Positions 1 through 12,156 are shown, numbered from the stretch's first letter. The stretch is DNA of 64,000 bases from Rostratula benghalensis (GCA_013399305.1 VXAI01000035.1:2682110-2746109); one strand, 5' to 3'. The notes: generated from the letters alone by a model not told the origin. Made by a program: numbers and translations.

Positions 1-76
1 CAACACTAATTAAAGGCTAAAATTCAACTTTAATTTTCCTGTTCAGTCTTTTTAAGGGGTACTTCTTAGTTTTTTT

Positions 77-615
77 CACAGAATCACAGAGTGAGTCACA
101 GAATGATATGGGGGTGGAAGGGACCTCTAGAGATCATCTAGTCCAACCCCTCTGCCAAAGCAGGTCCTCCTAGAGCAAGCAGGTTGCACAGCAACTTCTT
201 CAGGTGGGTTTTGAATGTCTCCAGAGATGGAGACTCCACCACCTCTCTGGGCAGCCTCTTCCAGGGCTCTGCCACCCTCAAAGTGAAGAAGTTCCTCCTC
301 ATGTTTAGATGGAACTTCTTATGTTCAAGGTTGTGCCTATTTTCTCTTGTCCTGTCACTGGGCACCACTGAAAGAACACTGGCCCCTTCCTCTTGACACC
401 CACCCTTTGAGTATTTATAGGTGTTGATCAGATCCCCTCTCATCCTTCTCTTCTCCAGACTCAAAAGATCCAATTCCCTCAGCCTTTCCTCATAAGAGAG
501 ATGCTCCAGGCCCCTCATCATCTTTGTTGTCTTCTGCTGTACCCTCTCTGGCAGTTCCCTGTCCTTCCTGAACTGGGGAGCCCAGAACTGGACACAGTTC
601 TCAAGATGTCCACTG
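77..615 (-). mobile_element. CR1 LINE fragment (3' end, 5'-truncated)
   Basis: This is the 3' part of a CR1 non-LTR retrotransposon in reverse orientation. The left edge carries the octamer-like CACAGAAT repeats that mark CR1 3' ends, followed by the 3' UTR block 'tggaagggacctctagagatcatctagtccaacc'-type sequence. Reading leftwards on the minus strand, a 127-codon frame (521 to 138) gives the C-terminal tail of the CR1 reverse transcriptase protein, including the family hallmarks [27 protein letters not shown] and VPSDRTR. The match fades near 610, so the copy lacks most of its length, as usual for CR1. It closely resembles the copy at 61113-61648 and probably belongs to the same subfamily. 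The fragment cannot move by itself. Confidence 0.93.
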
Positions 616-1559
616 GCAAATTCCCATTCTGCTGTTCAGGACTCAGACACTTGCTTATTTCAAGATTCTTTTAAGTACCAGTATCTTTTACATCTGAATC
701 CCTGTGCACTTGGTTAAAAAAACCCAACCAACCATCAAACCACCGTGGTGCACTGTACTCATTGTTTACTCTTACGTTTAACCACAGGAATGTTGTCTTG
801 CCCTTTGAGTTCCCTTTGAAGATGGATGACTTCCCAGAGATGTCTAAAGCAAACAAGGAGGCTTTAACTTAACATGAGAATAATGATAATTTAAAAATTT
901 TATAAGGGTGCCAACCAGGCTGGTTTAATTTTTGATAAGGGTTGATACTATGTTTCTGCATTTTTAATAAAGTGACTGACAAAAGAGTCATTTCAGCTAC
1001 CTGCCGAGACAAACTTTTACAGCAGGATTGTAACCAATTCAAATGTTAATGGTAAAAATATCTGGGCAGTCTGTCTTAAGAGGTTGTCATGAAATACACA
1101 CTAGACAAATTGTCTTTCAAATTCTTAAAATTTATTTGGAAATCACTTTGATATTGTGAAAAACTGATGTAATAAAATCCATGAAAGTATCACGCTGCAG
1201 GTAAAACTAGCCAGAACTGAACTCCATTGGATTTCTATGTCTGAAGGGAAGACTTTGATTTTGATTTTTACCAGAATTTTTAGCATCTTTCAGAAAGATA
1301 AGTAACTTGAGAATATAACATACAAGAAAAGATTACTGCTGCCTCTGGTACAAATTTAATTTTCAATTGCATGATATGTATTACAATCAATATATAAAAG
1401 ATCAATAGATTGTTAACACAAGCATATAAGGTACAGTAATACTTAATGATTTTATTTGCACAGCCTAGCCTTACAGATCCTTGCTTAGGAAGAGTGATGT
1501 TCATCCATGAAAGATTTATCCAATGAGCACCACTGCAAGAAACATGACTGTACACTTTT

Positions 1560-1960
1560 GCTTGTGTTTGTAATTGCACCATTTGGCTATTTTGGGAGAG
1601 AGTTGGGGGGTGAATCGAGACCTATCATCGTCCATGCATCGGATATAATAGATGGACTGATACACAGGTGGGCTGAATGGTAAGAAGATGGGCTCAGTGG
1701 ATGGAGGACAGGGCTTTCGATAGGGTTTCTCTGCATGCAGGGCCCTACTACTGGGTACACTCCCTAGTTGCAAGGGGGTGCCATGGCCTATATGCCAACT
1801 AGGTCCTCTCCACGCTGGATCACAGAGCAGTCTGACCATCTGCATCCTGCATATGTGACCACAGATGGGGAGAGGTCACAGTGCAGAGCTGCCCATGGAT
1901 TTATTACAAGTCTCACAGCGCAACAGTAGAGAACTAGATTGCTCTCAGTTCTCTGGGTAA
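1560..1960. other. CpG-retaining stretch, candidate conserved element or exon
   Basis: This stretch keeps several CpGs in otherwise AT-leaning DNA, for example four within about 40 bases around 1614-1641 (aatcgag, catcgtc, catcgga). The minus strand stays open for 109 codons from 1845 to 1516, with a proline-rich segment including KPCPPSTEP, but I recognise no family. CpG retention can mean selective constraint or lack of germline methylation. This could be a conserved regulatory element, an exon of an unknown transcript, or chance. Confidence 0.25.
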
Positions 1961-2224
1961 GATGTACAGGGCCGTTGGTTGCCTTTTGTGGGCCTGTCCA
2001 GCCCTGTTTCATTTTCTTCCTCCCTCTCTAAAATGGGTCCTGCATAAATTATCCTGGCCTGGCAAATTTTTGAGAGGCCAATAATGCTGTTAGACCCTAG
2101 ATGAACATGAATAATAGCCTGTTTGCACAGCTGATAGCTGAGCTGTAAAAACGAATCTGCTCCCAGATGAAACTTGACATGCAAAATTTAAGCTTGGGGA
2201 GCAATTCTTTGTATTGTATTCTGG

Positions 2225-2243
2225 AAAAAAAAAAAAAAAAAAA
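2225..2243 (+). repeat. A19 homopolymer tract
   Basis: An uninterrupted run of 19 adenines. I see no recognisable retroposed sequence or target-site duplication beside it, so it is listed only as a simple repeat. Confidence 0.9.
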
Positions 2244-4590
2244 GGCTTGGACTGCTTAATTTTTATTCATCCTTAAAAAAAAATACCCTACAGGAGGGTA
2301 AGCAGGGAAAGCTTCTGTGTTTTGACACAGCACTTGGAATTAGCTTTAAACATAAAATACAGCAAATGTTTAATCTGTAATAAAGTTGAATCTGCTCATT
2401 TTGGAGAAGAACAATGGCCGAGGGTCGAAGCTTTGGGTTCTGCAGTTGCCAGATGGGATGATTTCCAAAAGGGAATTTGGATGGTAATCAGTGTCCGCTG
2501 GGATCCATGCCCACCGCTCCAAGTCCGCGTGCCACAAAGGAGAGATTAGGGGCAGAATGAGAATGTGCAGGGCTGGCACGAATCAAAGGGACTCCCTGTA
2601 AAACCTATTACATCTGCGCTCTAACAAATGCATAGAGAAACTGACAGTCAGGAAAATGCAGTTTTGATTGTGCTTTGATGGCTGGGAAGCTAAAATTGTG
2701 TGGGTGGGTGGCTAAGTGTAACTCCATGTCCATGCCAGCTTTATTTGACTGAGACAGCCAGAGTCAGGCCACTTTTCATTGTCCTTTCAGGACTTTCAGA
2801 GCAGCAGGATAAATAAAGGAATGAAACGGGGAAATGAATTTATAGACTTTGGTTGTCAAATGATTAACAAAAGGCCCAAGTCTTGGTGTTTTGTTCTATT
2901 GATTTTGTTTTGGCAAGGCAAAGATAAGATTGCAAACCTGTACAAAAGGAGGTGGCCTTTACTTCCCTCTGTGCCTTTGTGATGGCTGGGTGATTTGCTG
3001 AATTGAAGTTTCACTTTAAAACCGAAAGCAGGTGTTACTCTACACTGAATTATGTGATACAACAATATGCCATGTTTTTGGGACCCACAGAGTTGACTAG
3101 TATTCAATCAAAACAGACCCCAAACAGTTGGGAGGGACTATCTGAATTTCTCCAGTGTCTGCTTTGTAATGGCAAGAGAAATAATCCGCTTCCCAAATCA
3201 AGTTTCAGGTGAACTACAAGGACTTGTGATCTTTGGGAGCCCATGTTAGTCCTTGGGCCTGTGCTCTCTAGCAGGTGAGTGTGCCTATGGTTTGGGTCCT
3301 GGCCTCCTAAACCAGCTGAAGAACATGAGCTGCTTTAACCTGATCTGGCCACGGGATGTATCGTTTTCCAGGGGAAGGAGAGCAGCAGAGCAGGGCTCTG
3401 AGGGTGACTCCAGACCTTCCCTGCTCTACTCCAGTGTTTTGTTTTGGCCTGGTGTTGCCCTTCTGTCCTCCTAGGGATCATGGGCCTCCTTCACATGTGC
3501 CAAGATCAGCCTTTGATGACTGGTGGACAAATATCTGGCAATCCTACTGACTGGCACAGGTTATATTGAAAATGGAAACTCTGAGATGAGCTTGGATGTG
3601 TTTAAGCTTTCTAAAGGGTGAATGAAAAGGAGACAGGGTCTTTCTGAGGCAATAGCAGGAGAGTTACGAGTAAAAATTAAAGTGCTTTAACCAAGTGCTG
3701 TTTGAAGCTCTTGTGGAAGTTCAAACTGTATGAGTCTGGCAAGATCTGTGCAGACACAGAAATACATAAATACTATGCTTTATCAGATCCATAGGAGATC
3801 CCAGGGCTGAAGCACAAGGGTGCAGCAAATCAAGGACCAGCTGAATTAGGAGTTGGTTTTGGTTGGTTTATCCTACAAGCATCTATCTGCTTGTGTCCTT
3901 TCAGGCTTGATCTGTCATTGTTAGCACTTATCATCTGTGGAATGAGAGACACTTTTGCTTTTGAAGGAAGAATTGGGGATGGGTGAGTATTTTGAAGGGC
4001 GTACTAGTAAGGGTAGGAGGAGAGCTGGTTTGTGCTTCTAGAAAATGTATCTCTAGGACATGTTATTCTGAAGTACATCTATCACTTGATGCTTTATGTG
4101 ATATGACAAAATGCCACAGGGATTGTTCCATCAACTGCAGTTGTTCCAACATGGTACAACAGGCAGGAAATCAGAAAGGACATGTTTTCCAAAACTTTGT
4201 TTAAGAGAACTGTAGCTCTGGGAGTGCACATACACATCTAACACTCATACAAATGGGGATTCTACATGTCCTAACATTTGGGAGAAAAGCTTTTTCAACT
4301 TCAAAGCAGCAAGTTTTTCACAACTCAGTAGCATCAATAACTCTTCTCAAATGCATGGACAAATGTAAAAAAGGCTGTATTTGTGGGGCTCTCATATCTC
4401 TAATGAAGCTGTGCAGAGAGACAACCGGAAGAATTTTATCATTGAATAGGCAAGATATTGTGCAAAGTTTGGAAATATTTAAACATCAGGTTTTTTAAAA
4501 CTAGCTTGATTTTTATCCACATCGAAAAACAAATAATTTCATTCTGACCAAGCTCAAATCCTTTGGTTATGCACAAGACTCCATTCATTC

Positions 4591-4635
4591 TCTTCCTCTT
4601 CTTCTTCTTCTTCTTCTTCTTTTTCTTCTTCTTCT

Positions 4636-4670
<35 letters not shown>

Positions 4671-4727
4671 TTCTTCTCCTTATTCTTATTCTTATTCTTC
4701 TTATTATTCTTATTCTTATTCTTATTT
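4591..4727 (+). repeat. TTC/TTATTC microsatellite (GAA-rich on minus strand)
   Basis: About 137 bases of almost pure pyrimidine triplets, mainly TTC with CTC and TTT interruptions, up to about 4679. They change into TTATTC hexamers and TTA triplets up to 4727. The minus strand is therefore GAA/AAG-rich and gives a lysine-rich open frame that is an artefact of the repeat. Long GAA.TTC tracts are known to form triplex DNA and to vary in length, so this is a likely polymorphic locus. Confidence 0.96.
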
Positions 4728-5362
4728 AGGAATTGAAAGTGATGAGATGGCAATATCTAATGGGATAGCTTTGAAAAAAAAATTAAAGACATGCTAGTAA
4801 ATCAAAAGAGAAAGCAAGAAAAAAAAAAGTTCATAATCAAACCTTTAAAAATTTGCTTTTAATAAGCTTTCACTTTACAAAAGAAAACAAATGTTGTGTT
4901 TATATTTCTTCCTAAGAAAAAGACAGCCTTCTCAGGCAGCTGTAGGAATTTACAAATGAGGTGACTTAGGCTCTGCCACTGCTTAGCACGAAGGCGTAGA
5001 TTCAGCACTAGCTTTAAAGCAAGATGAGTTTTAAAGTGTTCTGCTGTCATACAAAATCCATAGAAAAATAATGAGAAACATTCCATGCAGACATCATCCT
5101 AAATTCCCATTTGGGTATTATTTTCTCATTGATGTTTTAATTAATGCTAAAATAATTTGTCTGTGAGCCTTCAAGATGCTTCAAGCTTTCCAGAGGGCCG
5201 CTGGGAGCTGAGGGAATTTTGCACCTCACAGAACCAGACCTTGTCTCTGATTCCACCATCCACACACAACACACCGCTTCTTTGCAGCATCAGGGCCTGA
5301 GCAAGTAAGGTGGGAGAAAAGAAACAGAGCAAGTATCTTGCTTACAGGTTTTTTTAAAAAGG

Positions 5363-5380
5363 AAAAAAAAAAAAAAAAAA
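5363..5380 (+). repeat. A18 homopolymer tract
   Basis: An uninterrupted run of 18 adenines, followed by GCTTGG. The A19 run at 2225-2243 is followed by the similar GGCTTGG, but no longer similarity extends around the two tracts. Confidence 0.9.
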
Positions 5381-6168
5381 GCTTGGTGCCGCTACTGAGT
5401 TACACTGTTTGTGTCTAAGCCTTTTGGGAGCCATAGAGCAAACAGCAGCCTGTGGTACTAATCTGCTGCTTTACAGCATTGGTATATGGTCACTGTAGTG
5501 TTACACGAGACACTGTCAACCTCAGTTTTGCTCCAATTCATGAATCCTTTGTTAGCAGTAATAGGATAAATGGTTTGAAGTGAAACATCTTGAAAAAATC
5601 CCACTGTACTTGTTACTAACTGTGGCCTCAAGTCTGCATTTCTGTTAGCTTTCACGGTGATTAGTCACTGTACGACAGCAAAGAGTAGATCAGTCTACAG
5701 CAGTGCTCCTCTAGCATGCAAAAGATCTCGCCAGACACCTAATCCTCACTTTTTTTCTTCTTGGTCCCTTCATTCTTATGCTCATTAAAATTAATGGCAA
5801 AGGTCCCTATTGTGACGCTAGGTTTGGTTGTGCTCAAAGATCTGTTGTCTGGGGATACTGCTGTAACAGGGTGTTCAGCCTTGGGATGGAAAAGAAGAGC
5901 AGAAGCCTTCTCTGTTAACTCCTCTCTGGCTGAATAAAAACTGTACCAATGGACAGCAAAGCATCTCTTCCCCCTATGCCCTTGAAAGAGCTGCCAATGA
6001 GAGGCAGGAGCATGAAGTGGAAGAAGATGGATTTGAGGCCACACTGGAAAAGTATTGTGAGTAACCCAGAGCTCTCCAGGAAGCCAGGTTCCTCAGGAGC
6101 TGCTCTTCCCAGCTACTTGAACACGGCCAAGCGTACGGCTGAATGGCACTGGGTAATATTTCAGTTGA

Positions 6169-6220
6169 TAGATATATTTATATACACATATATATATGAG
6201 CATAGATATATATATATAAA
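6169..6220. repeat. AT-rich alternating TA patch
   Basis: Low-complexity sequence of TATA/ATAT blocks around short CACATA and GAGCATAG interruptions. It is a degenerate TA microsatellite with no sign of function. Confidence 0.8.
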
Positions 6221-7737
6221 TTTGAGAGAGTGTTTGTGAGCCAGAATTGCTCTGAAGGCAAGAATCCATAAGTGTGAAATAGGGTCTGTGTATGTGCAGT
6301 TAGTGAATGTGTGATGCAGCGTGTTTTATATTTAAGTGGAAGCTTCAGTCACTAAATACTGCAGTTTCTTACCTGGACCATAAGCACCACTGAGACTATG
6401 TCTGGCCATCAGTGAGGAGTGTTATATCATACTGCTCCTTACGCTCGAATAAAGGAGAATTGAGTGACAGTTTTAGGACAAAGAAGAATTATGGCTATGG
6501 AAGTGAGAGATTCTGGCTTGTGGGAGAGACAATTCTTGGATGATAAACTGATGGGGCTTGTAGTTTGATTTAAATCTGATTGTGTGATGTCCTCCTTTCT
6601 TTACTAGGCCACGAGCTAACCAAAAATAAGGACGTTATAAGACTTTGAATGTGCTAGCAGGGTTAAATTGACCTTTTAGGCACGGAAGAAGTCCTAATGA
6701 CTGTGAAAGGGGAAGATGTATCCAATGGACAAAGTAGTACAGGGCATGGATTTAAATTAGAAATATGAGAAAAAAACCAGCAAACATCTGACTTAGGGGA
6801 TTGGAGCCCTCTGGAAAAAAAATGAAGTTAAAAGAGAATAAAATTAAGCTAGACCCCAAAATATATTATAGAAGATATTGAACAAAGCATTTTAAAATTA
6901 TAAAAGTTGCAAAAATAAGAGCATAGGAAAGGGAGATCAATGTATGGACACCACTTAGATACAAATAAAATTATGAATTGGGGAAAAAACCCTAAAGAAT
7001 TAGAGCCCATACTTGCTTTCACACACCCAAAAGAGGCTTTGTGCAAATGAAAAGTAGTATCACTTGTCATTAAAAGTGCCCTTAGAAAGAGACAGATGGG
7101 GATGGCCACAACGATCTAATGGGGCTGGAGGGTAAAATGTTAATGAACACCAATACTACAGTAACAGTAGTCAAATGCATGAATTGGAGCAATTCCTACA
7201 GCCACCCTGACAATAGCAGGAGTATTCAAGGAAGGCAGTAGTGGAAAATTTTAAATGAGAGCTCTTGGAAATCACTCTAGGGAAAACTATAAAAAGAGGG
7301 GAAATAAAATAAGCTTTTCTGTGCAGTTCAGAATGGAAAGATTTTGAAGAAAGAAATAAAAAGCAAGAAACTAAAGTATCTTAACAGGTAAAGACAGTAA
7401 GTCGAACATTTCAAAAGAGTACTAAACAAGGTACAAACACACGTAGGTTTGGTAATCCCAAAAGCAGGAAGGAAGGTTGTGAAAAGCATTAGTCATTTTG
7501 AGCAGAGCAGGTAAAAACCAGGAGCTATGTAAGAGTCTTAGGGACTAGTCCTGACCAGAAGTTAACCTGTATTTATGCCCTGCTGGGTTTCTGGCTTGTT
7601 TTGTGCCTCACTTTGTGGAAGCATCAGAAAATGAATTTTAGCTTTAAGTGTAATATAAAATACTACATATAGCTGAACCCTCACAGTAGTTTTGACAAGA
7701 GAATTTTATTTAAAAGTGCAGGTACATTTGGCAGTTT

Positions 7738-7830
7738 AAGGGACGGGGCTACTAGTGCATTGGTTCAATTAACTTTAATTAAAGGGTTTAATTTAAATAT
7801 CTGTTTGCAAAACATATTACATTAGCATAT
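7738..7830. other. AT-rich block with TAATTAAA motifs, candidate regulatory element
   Basis: The block contains TTTAATTAAAG, TTTAATTTAAAT and ATTAGCATAT, which look like homeodomain or POU-type binding cores. Such AT-rich clusters are typical of conserved vertebrate enhancers but also arise by chance in AT-rich DNA. Nothing here beyond composition supports function. Confidence 0.22.
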
Positions 7831-8845
7831 CTAAAAGGCATGAGGGGATTGAAGGAATTAGATTTGTCTAGTTGAAAGAGAAGATTGAAAAAGTCTTCCT
7901 AATGGATGGGATATTTTCAAAGGTTATTACACAGAGGAGGAGAGTTTTTTAAATGTCCATTTCAAAGGAAAAAATTAGATTGTAGAAGGATACTTAGTTG
8001 TTTTGGGGGAAAGGGGGCAAGGGGGGCATTAGTACAAATAGCTTGGGAAATACGGTCTCCATGAGAGAGACTGCAGAGTTTCAGCAGATAGACTGGAGAC
8101 TTCCCAGTGGAAATATGTGTACACTAGTCCTGTTCTTTCTCTTCCCTGACAGTCTGACATTTCCTTTTTTGCATTTAGCAAAGATTTTACTGACAAAAAA
8201 CCTGAATGATGTTCCATTGTTCCATACTTGAGAGAGTTCTCTTTGGCTGGGGGCAGTCTCTCTAATGGTGGTCACAGGGCAGGGGAGGTCCATAGTTTGT
8301 TGACACTCCTGATTGTGAGTGGCAGTAAATAAGCCCAGGTAAGGCTGATACTGCTCTGACTGGGCTCCCTGGGTGTCAGTGTCAAATGAAATTCATTGCC
8401 CATCTCTAAGTCAGTGTGGATGGTGTTAGTCACCTCATCTTGCACAGCTGGTCTGTGGCCTCTTCAGCTCCTACATGGTGAACACTACAGTGCTCCTCGT
8501 ATTGTACACCATGCAGAAGAGCTTGTAGCATATTGGTCAGGATGGGCTTTTGGTCTGAACCTGTGCAGTGTTCTACAAGAGAAGGGGAAGTGTACTTACA
8601 GTAGACAAAAGCTGGAAACACCAGATGAACTTTCACTAAAATAAGTTTGGGGCATTGCTTTTTACATGCTTCTGGGTGATTTTTCCAATTGGAATACAAT
8701 GTGTGAGTGGGAGGGTGTGTATATGCACACCTGTGTGAGTAGACAACACAAGCCTGCAGAAGATCTGGTGTGCAGGGTATCAGTTACTCATCATGACACT
8801 GAGGAGACTTCTCTAATGTATGATACCTCTCTGACGTATCTCATT

Positions 8846-8868
8846 CCTTATGTATGAGATACATAAGG
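8846..8868. repeat. Perfect inverted repeat, 10-bp stem with 3-base loop
   Basis: CCTTATGTAT (8846-8855), loop GAG, then its exact reverse complement ATACATAAGG (8859-8868). It lies in ordinary upstream sequence with no adjacent gene. The stem is AT-rich and too short for a microRNA precursor. Confidence 0.9.
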
Positions 8869-9714
8869 ATCTAAGTAACCAATTGTTGAAAAACCCAAGT
8901 ACGGGAAAAAGATCTGGGTTCTGTGTTAGGAAAAAAAAAAACAAAACAGCTATAAAAATAATTTTGTGAAATAGGTCAGTGAAATGGTATGGCTGATGAA
9001 AGACACAGAGCTAGCTGGTGGGAAGCTCCATCTGGATGGATGTCTATGGAAATAGCATTTCAGTGTTCTGATGTACCTCCTTCCTCTGTCAGCGTCAGGC
9101 CGATTTCTGTTAGTCTGTGGTGTTAACGTGCAGTGGTGTGTGACCCAGAGCAGAAGTGAATTAGCAGATTACACACATACAGCAGGTTGTTGAACCGTCC
9201 CCTCCTTCACAGCACTTCCACAGGGGCCGAGAGCCTCCTGCTCTCATCTTCTTTGTGCCCTGGGGCTGAGGTTGCCCCATTGCTGGTTGGTCTGCCTGAA
9301 ATTTTAGGATGACTATGAATGTTTAGTAAGTAGATAGAGGTAGAACATATCAGTTACTCAGATGGAGAGAAAAAAGAGTTGACACAGCAGCCTGAGCCTA
9401 ATTCCTAATAAAATCTATCCGTAACAGCCAGCAATAGTCTGCTGCAGCAGGAGCCCTGTACTAGATTTGGAAGTGCTGAACAAAGCTGGGTCACCCTTAC
9501 GCTACAGAACAACTGAAAATAAGGAACATGTAGTTCAACTCTGCGCCTGTCTTCTAAAAACCATTAGGATGGCACCTTGTTCCTAAATTTACTTCTGCTA
9601 CTTCTAAGCTGAAAAGTTTCCATGCCTGGCAAGAGCACACCTTCTGTGCTATACACCTGCAGCCAGCAAGGACCAAGCAGGAACAGAGCGATGTGAAGCA
9701 GAAGAGCTTCACAC

Positions 9715-10015
9715 AACGTGTAGTGCCGGGGAATCCTGAACTCCTCGCTTCAGGGTGTGACCCCTGCTAAAGCTTTTACTTACATTTCATTTGAAAAGGA
9801 ACTGATACTCCTGAAAACGGGCCGAGGACTATTTGAACACGACGACACTACAGCTGTCTCAGGAAATCCTCAAGCCACTACCGGGTGGATGACAGGAAGC
9901 TGTTGTGCACAAACGTTGCGGTGTGCTGGCTCTGGTCTTAACATTGGTTCTCAGGTGCCTTGCTGTCACCTGCAGTGTGGGTCACAACGAGTGTGAGAGA
10001 CCCTCGGTGTCACCT
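9715..10015. other. CpG-retaining stretch upstream of LRP8
   Basis: Repeated CpGs occur in otherwise ordinary DNA, for example in gtgccgggg, ctcgctt, acgggccgagg, cacgacgacac, taccgggtgg and acgttgcggtg. The density is well above the neighbouring kilobases. This may mark a distal enhancer or a small unmethylated region. No coding or repeat identity was recognised. Confidence 0.25.
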
Positions 10016-10779
10016 ACTGTAACCAGTCTTGAGATGAGAACTCAGACTGCTTTATGTGTGTCAAATCTATAAGCCAACAAGGAAATGCAGTATATTAGGA
10101 TGTATTTTGTATATGATGGTTGATAAATGATGCACAGTAGCTGCTGGAGACTTGCTGTATGGCCAAGTGTGTCTGTGCTGTTGCTTTACAGATTTCCACA
10201 CAGTCTGGACAAATGAAGCATAAGCTCCTGTTCCAGTTTCTGACTCAATGGGTGAGCTCCTGGAAGAGAAGCAACTTGGGAGGTAAATTAATAGTCTTAA
10301 TTAACTATGGGAACCTAATGGATAAAACTTGATTTAATTTCTGATACCTATCAAGTGGTTTCCCTTGCCCAATCTACTTCCCCTTTGGCACCTCTGGTTT
10401 CCTTCTTGCCTCAGCTATCCCTTGGAGACGTGTATGTCCACAAGATGGTACTAGGCTACAAGTAGCCCTTGCAAGGGCTGGTCAGTGAAGGCTGTTGAAA
10501 TCCCTGTGGGTCTGGTGTCATCAGAGCAATTGGCTCAAAACCCCCTGTAATAATGGTGTTTTCTGAGAGAGGCATTCAGGCCAAAGTACCTGTTTGGCTT
10601 TTTAAAATAAAACAGAATTCTGATAGGAATTAACAGCAAATCATTGCTGTGACTGATGCTCTGCACACTCACAAACCTGTTTCCTTCCGGAGAGCTTCAT
10701 TACTGCCTCTGGAGCCACTTCCAATTTAAACTCATTTCGCAAAGAGAAGAATGAGGCCAGGAATGATAGTAGCTTTATG

Positions 10780-11075
10780 AATCTGTGTTTTGGCACATTT
10801 AAAAACGAGAAATTTGATGTAATGTATTATAAATACCTCATTTGCTTTAAGCAATTATTGTAATCTATCACATTGATCCAGCCAACACAAACATGCACTA
10901 CATTTTGCATGCTAAAAAATTGTTCAAAAAGGCTTGAATAAATTGTTAATACTCTATAAGCTGCTAGTGAAATAGCTCAATGATTAGCTCTTCTCTTCAC
11001 ATGATTCAAACACATTAGTGACGCTACTGACTAATGACTTGCAGAATTTTTGTTAAAGGCACAGGTGCGTTTTTA
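10780..11075. other. AT-rich candidate conserved element before the LRP8 promoter
   Basis: An AT-rich block with motifs such as GCAATTATTG, TTTGCATGC and ATGATTAGC, only a few hundred bases before the CpG island begins. Motif content and position suggest a promoter-proximal enhancer, but this is inference from composition. No repeat identity was seen. Confidence 0.3.
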
Positions 11076-11504
11076 AATGGCAGAGCAGTTGTGAAGTCGG
11101 TGGCATTTCAGGGTGTGGAATGGAAAAGTTTTATCACATCAGTTACTGTAAAATTAGTGCTAGAGATATATATATATGTTTGGGGTTTTTTTAAGTAACA
11201 CTTCACATATAATCATGTTAATCCTGTTGTGATGTTAGATTCGTTACTCCTGAAAACTATCTTTTCCTAACAGGATTACTGAAATACTCTTAACCCTGAC
11301 TGTACGGCCGGCGCTGGGCTGTTAATTAAGGACGGTGAACTGCCTTCTCATCAGCCCTGTGCAAACGGAGGGATAAACGCGGCCCCTCCGTAGCTTGTAA
11401 AACATTTCCTTTGCGGTTACTGCTCAAACCTGCGGTGCTTGAGGGGCAGCGGCTCCTGCCAGGGGAGGTTGCCGCCTGGAGCGCACCTCCGACCCGTGTC
11501 AGCG

Positions 11505-11665
11505 ATTTGAAGGCCATTAAGCGGGGCTGACCACATCAGTATGGCCCTAATGAAACGCCTCAGGGGGAGATCTGAAGTAACGAGGGAGAGCACACAATTT
11601 GTGACTCGAGGCCATTTAAAAGAGGCCGCGTGTTTTAATTGACTTAATAAAATTACCATGGTGAA
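11505..11665. promoter_or_regulatory. Candidate upstream promoter element of LRP8
   Basis: About 540-700 bases before the start codon, the island contains an AT-rich interval with CCATTAAGCGG, CCTAATGAAACG, CCATTTAAAAG and TTTTAATTGACTTAATAAAATTACC-type sequence. AT-rich homeodomain-like cores inside a CpG island are often conserved regulatory sequence. No specific factor can be assigned with confidence. Confidence 0.3.
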
Positions 11666-11970
11666 CGAGGCTGTCACCACAACCGGGCACGCGGAGTGGG
11701 GCCCGTGGCCGGAGGGCCCGACCGTGTACCCTGGTTGCGAGCGGCACAGGCCCATCTATCTCACCAGGAGTTCCAGGGCTACGGGCAGCGGGGCCTGCCC
11801 CTTCCCGGCTCCCCCGGGGCCCTTTCGCTCCCACCCGGCGGTGCCGTGGCGGCGCTTCCCCCTCTCGCCAAGCGGCAGCAGGTGAGCCGGGCCGCTGCCA
11901 GCCCCACCGCGGCCGCCGGCCTGGCAACGCCTGCCCGAGCGCGGCGCGTCCATCCCCGTGGGTGGCGGGG

Positions 11971-12156
11971 NNNNNNNNNNNNNNNNNNNNNNNNNNNNNN
12001 NNNNNNNNNNNNNNNNNNNNNNNNNNNNNNNNNNNNNNNNNNNNNNNNNNNNNNNNNNNNNNNNNNNNNNNNNNNNNNNNNNNNNNNNNNNNNNNNNNNN
12101 NNNNNNNNNNNNNNNNNNNNNNNNNNNNNNNNNNNNNNNNNNNNNNNNNNNNNNNN
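11971..12156. other. Assembly gap (186 N) in the LRP8 promoter/5' UTR
   Basis: All 186 bases are N. Both flanks are extremely GC-rich (ggtggcgggg before, cggctgcgcgc after), so the gap is probably a hard-to-sequence GC-rich stretch. It ends 44 bases before the LRP8 start codon and very likely hides the transcription start and most of the 5' UTR. Its true length may differ from the number of Ns. Confidence 0.98.

Larger units (their letters stand above)
616..4590. other. Upstream non-coding sequence, no gene recognised
   Basis: No gene or known repeat family was recognised here. The stretch has ordinary AT-leaning composition, an A19 run at 2225-2243, and only short open frames without family resemblance. 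A sub-region near 1560-1960 keeps more CpG dinucleotides than its surroundings and is listed separately. The position upstream of the LRP8 promoter suggests intergenic DNA, but unannotated untranslated or long non-coding exons cannot be excluded by eye. Confidence 0.6.
4728..11299. other. Upstream non-coding sequence, no gene recognised
   Basis: No gene is recognisable. Contents include an A18 run (5363-5380), an AT-alternating patch (6169-6220), an AT-rich block near 7738-7830, a perfect hairpin at 8846-8868, a CpG-retaining stretch at 9715-10015 and an AT-rich block before the promoter (10780-11075). The open frames are short and resemble nothing known. It is probably the intergenic region 5' of LRP8. 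Confidence 0.6.

Noticed and set aside
2225..2243. A19 and similar A or T runs as tails of processed pseudogenes
   Set aside because: No gene-like body or target-site duplication was seen beside any of them.
4439..4753. Lysine-rich minus-strand frame of 104 codons
   Set aside because: It is simply the GAA-rich strand of the microsatellite at 4591-4727.
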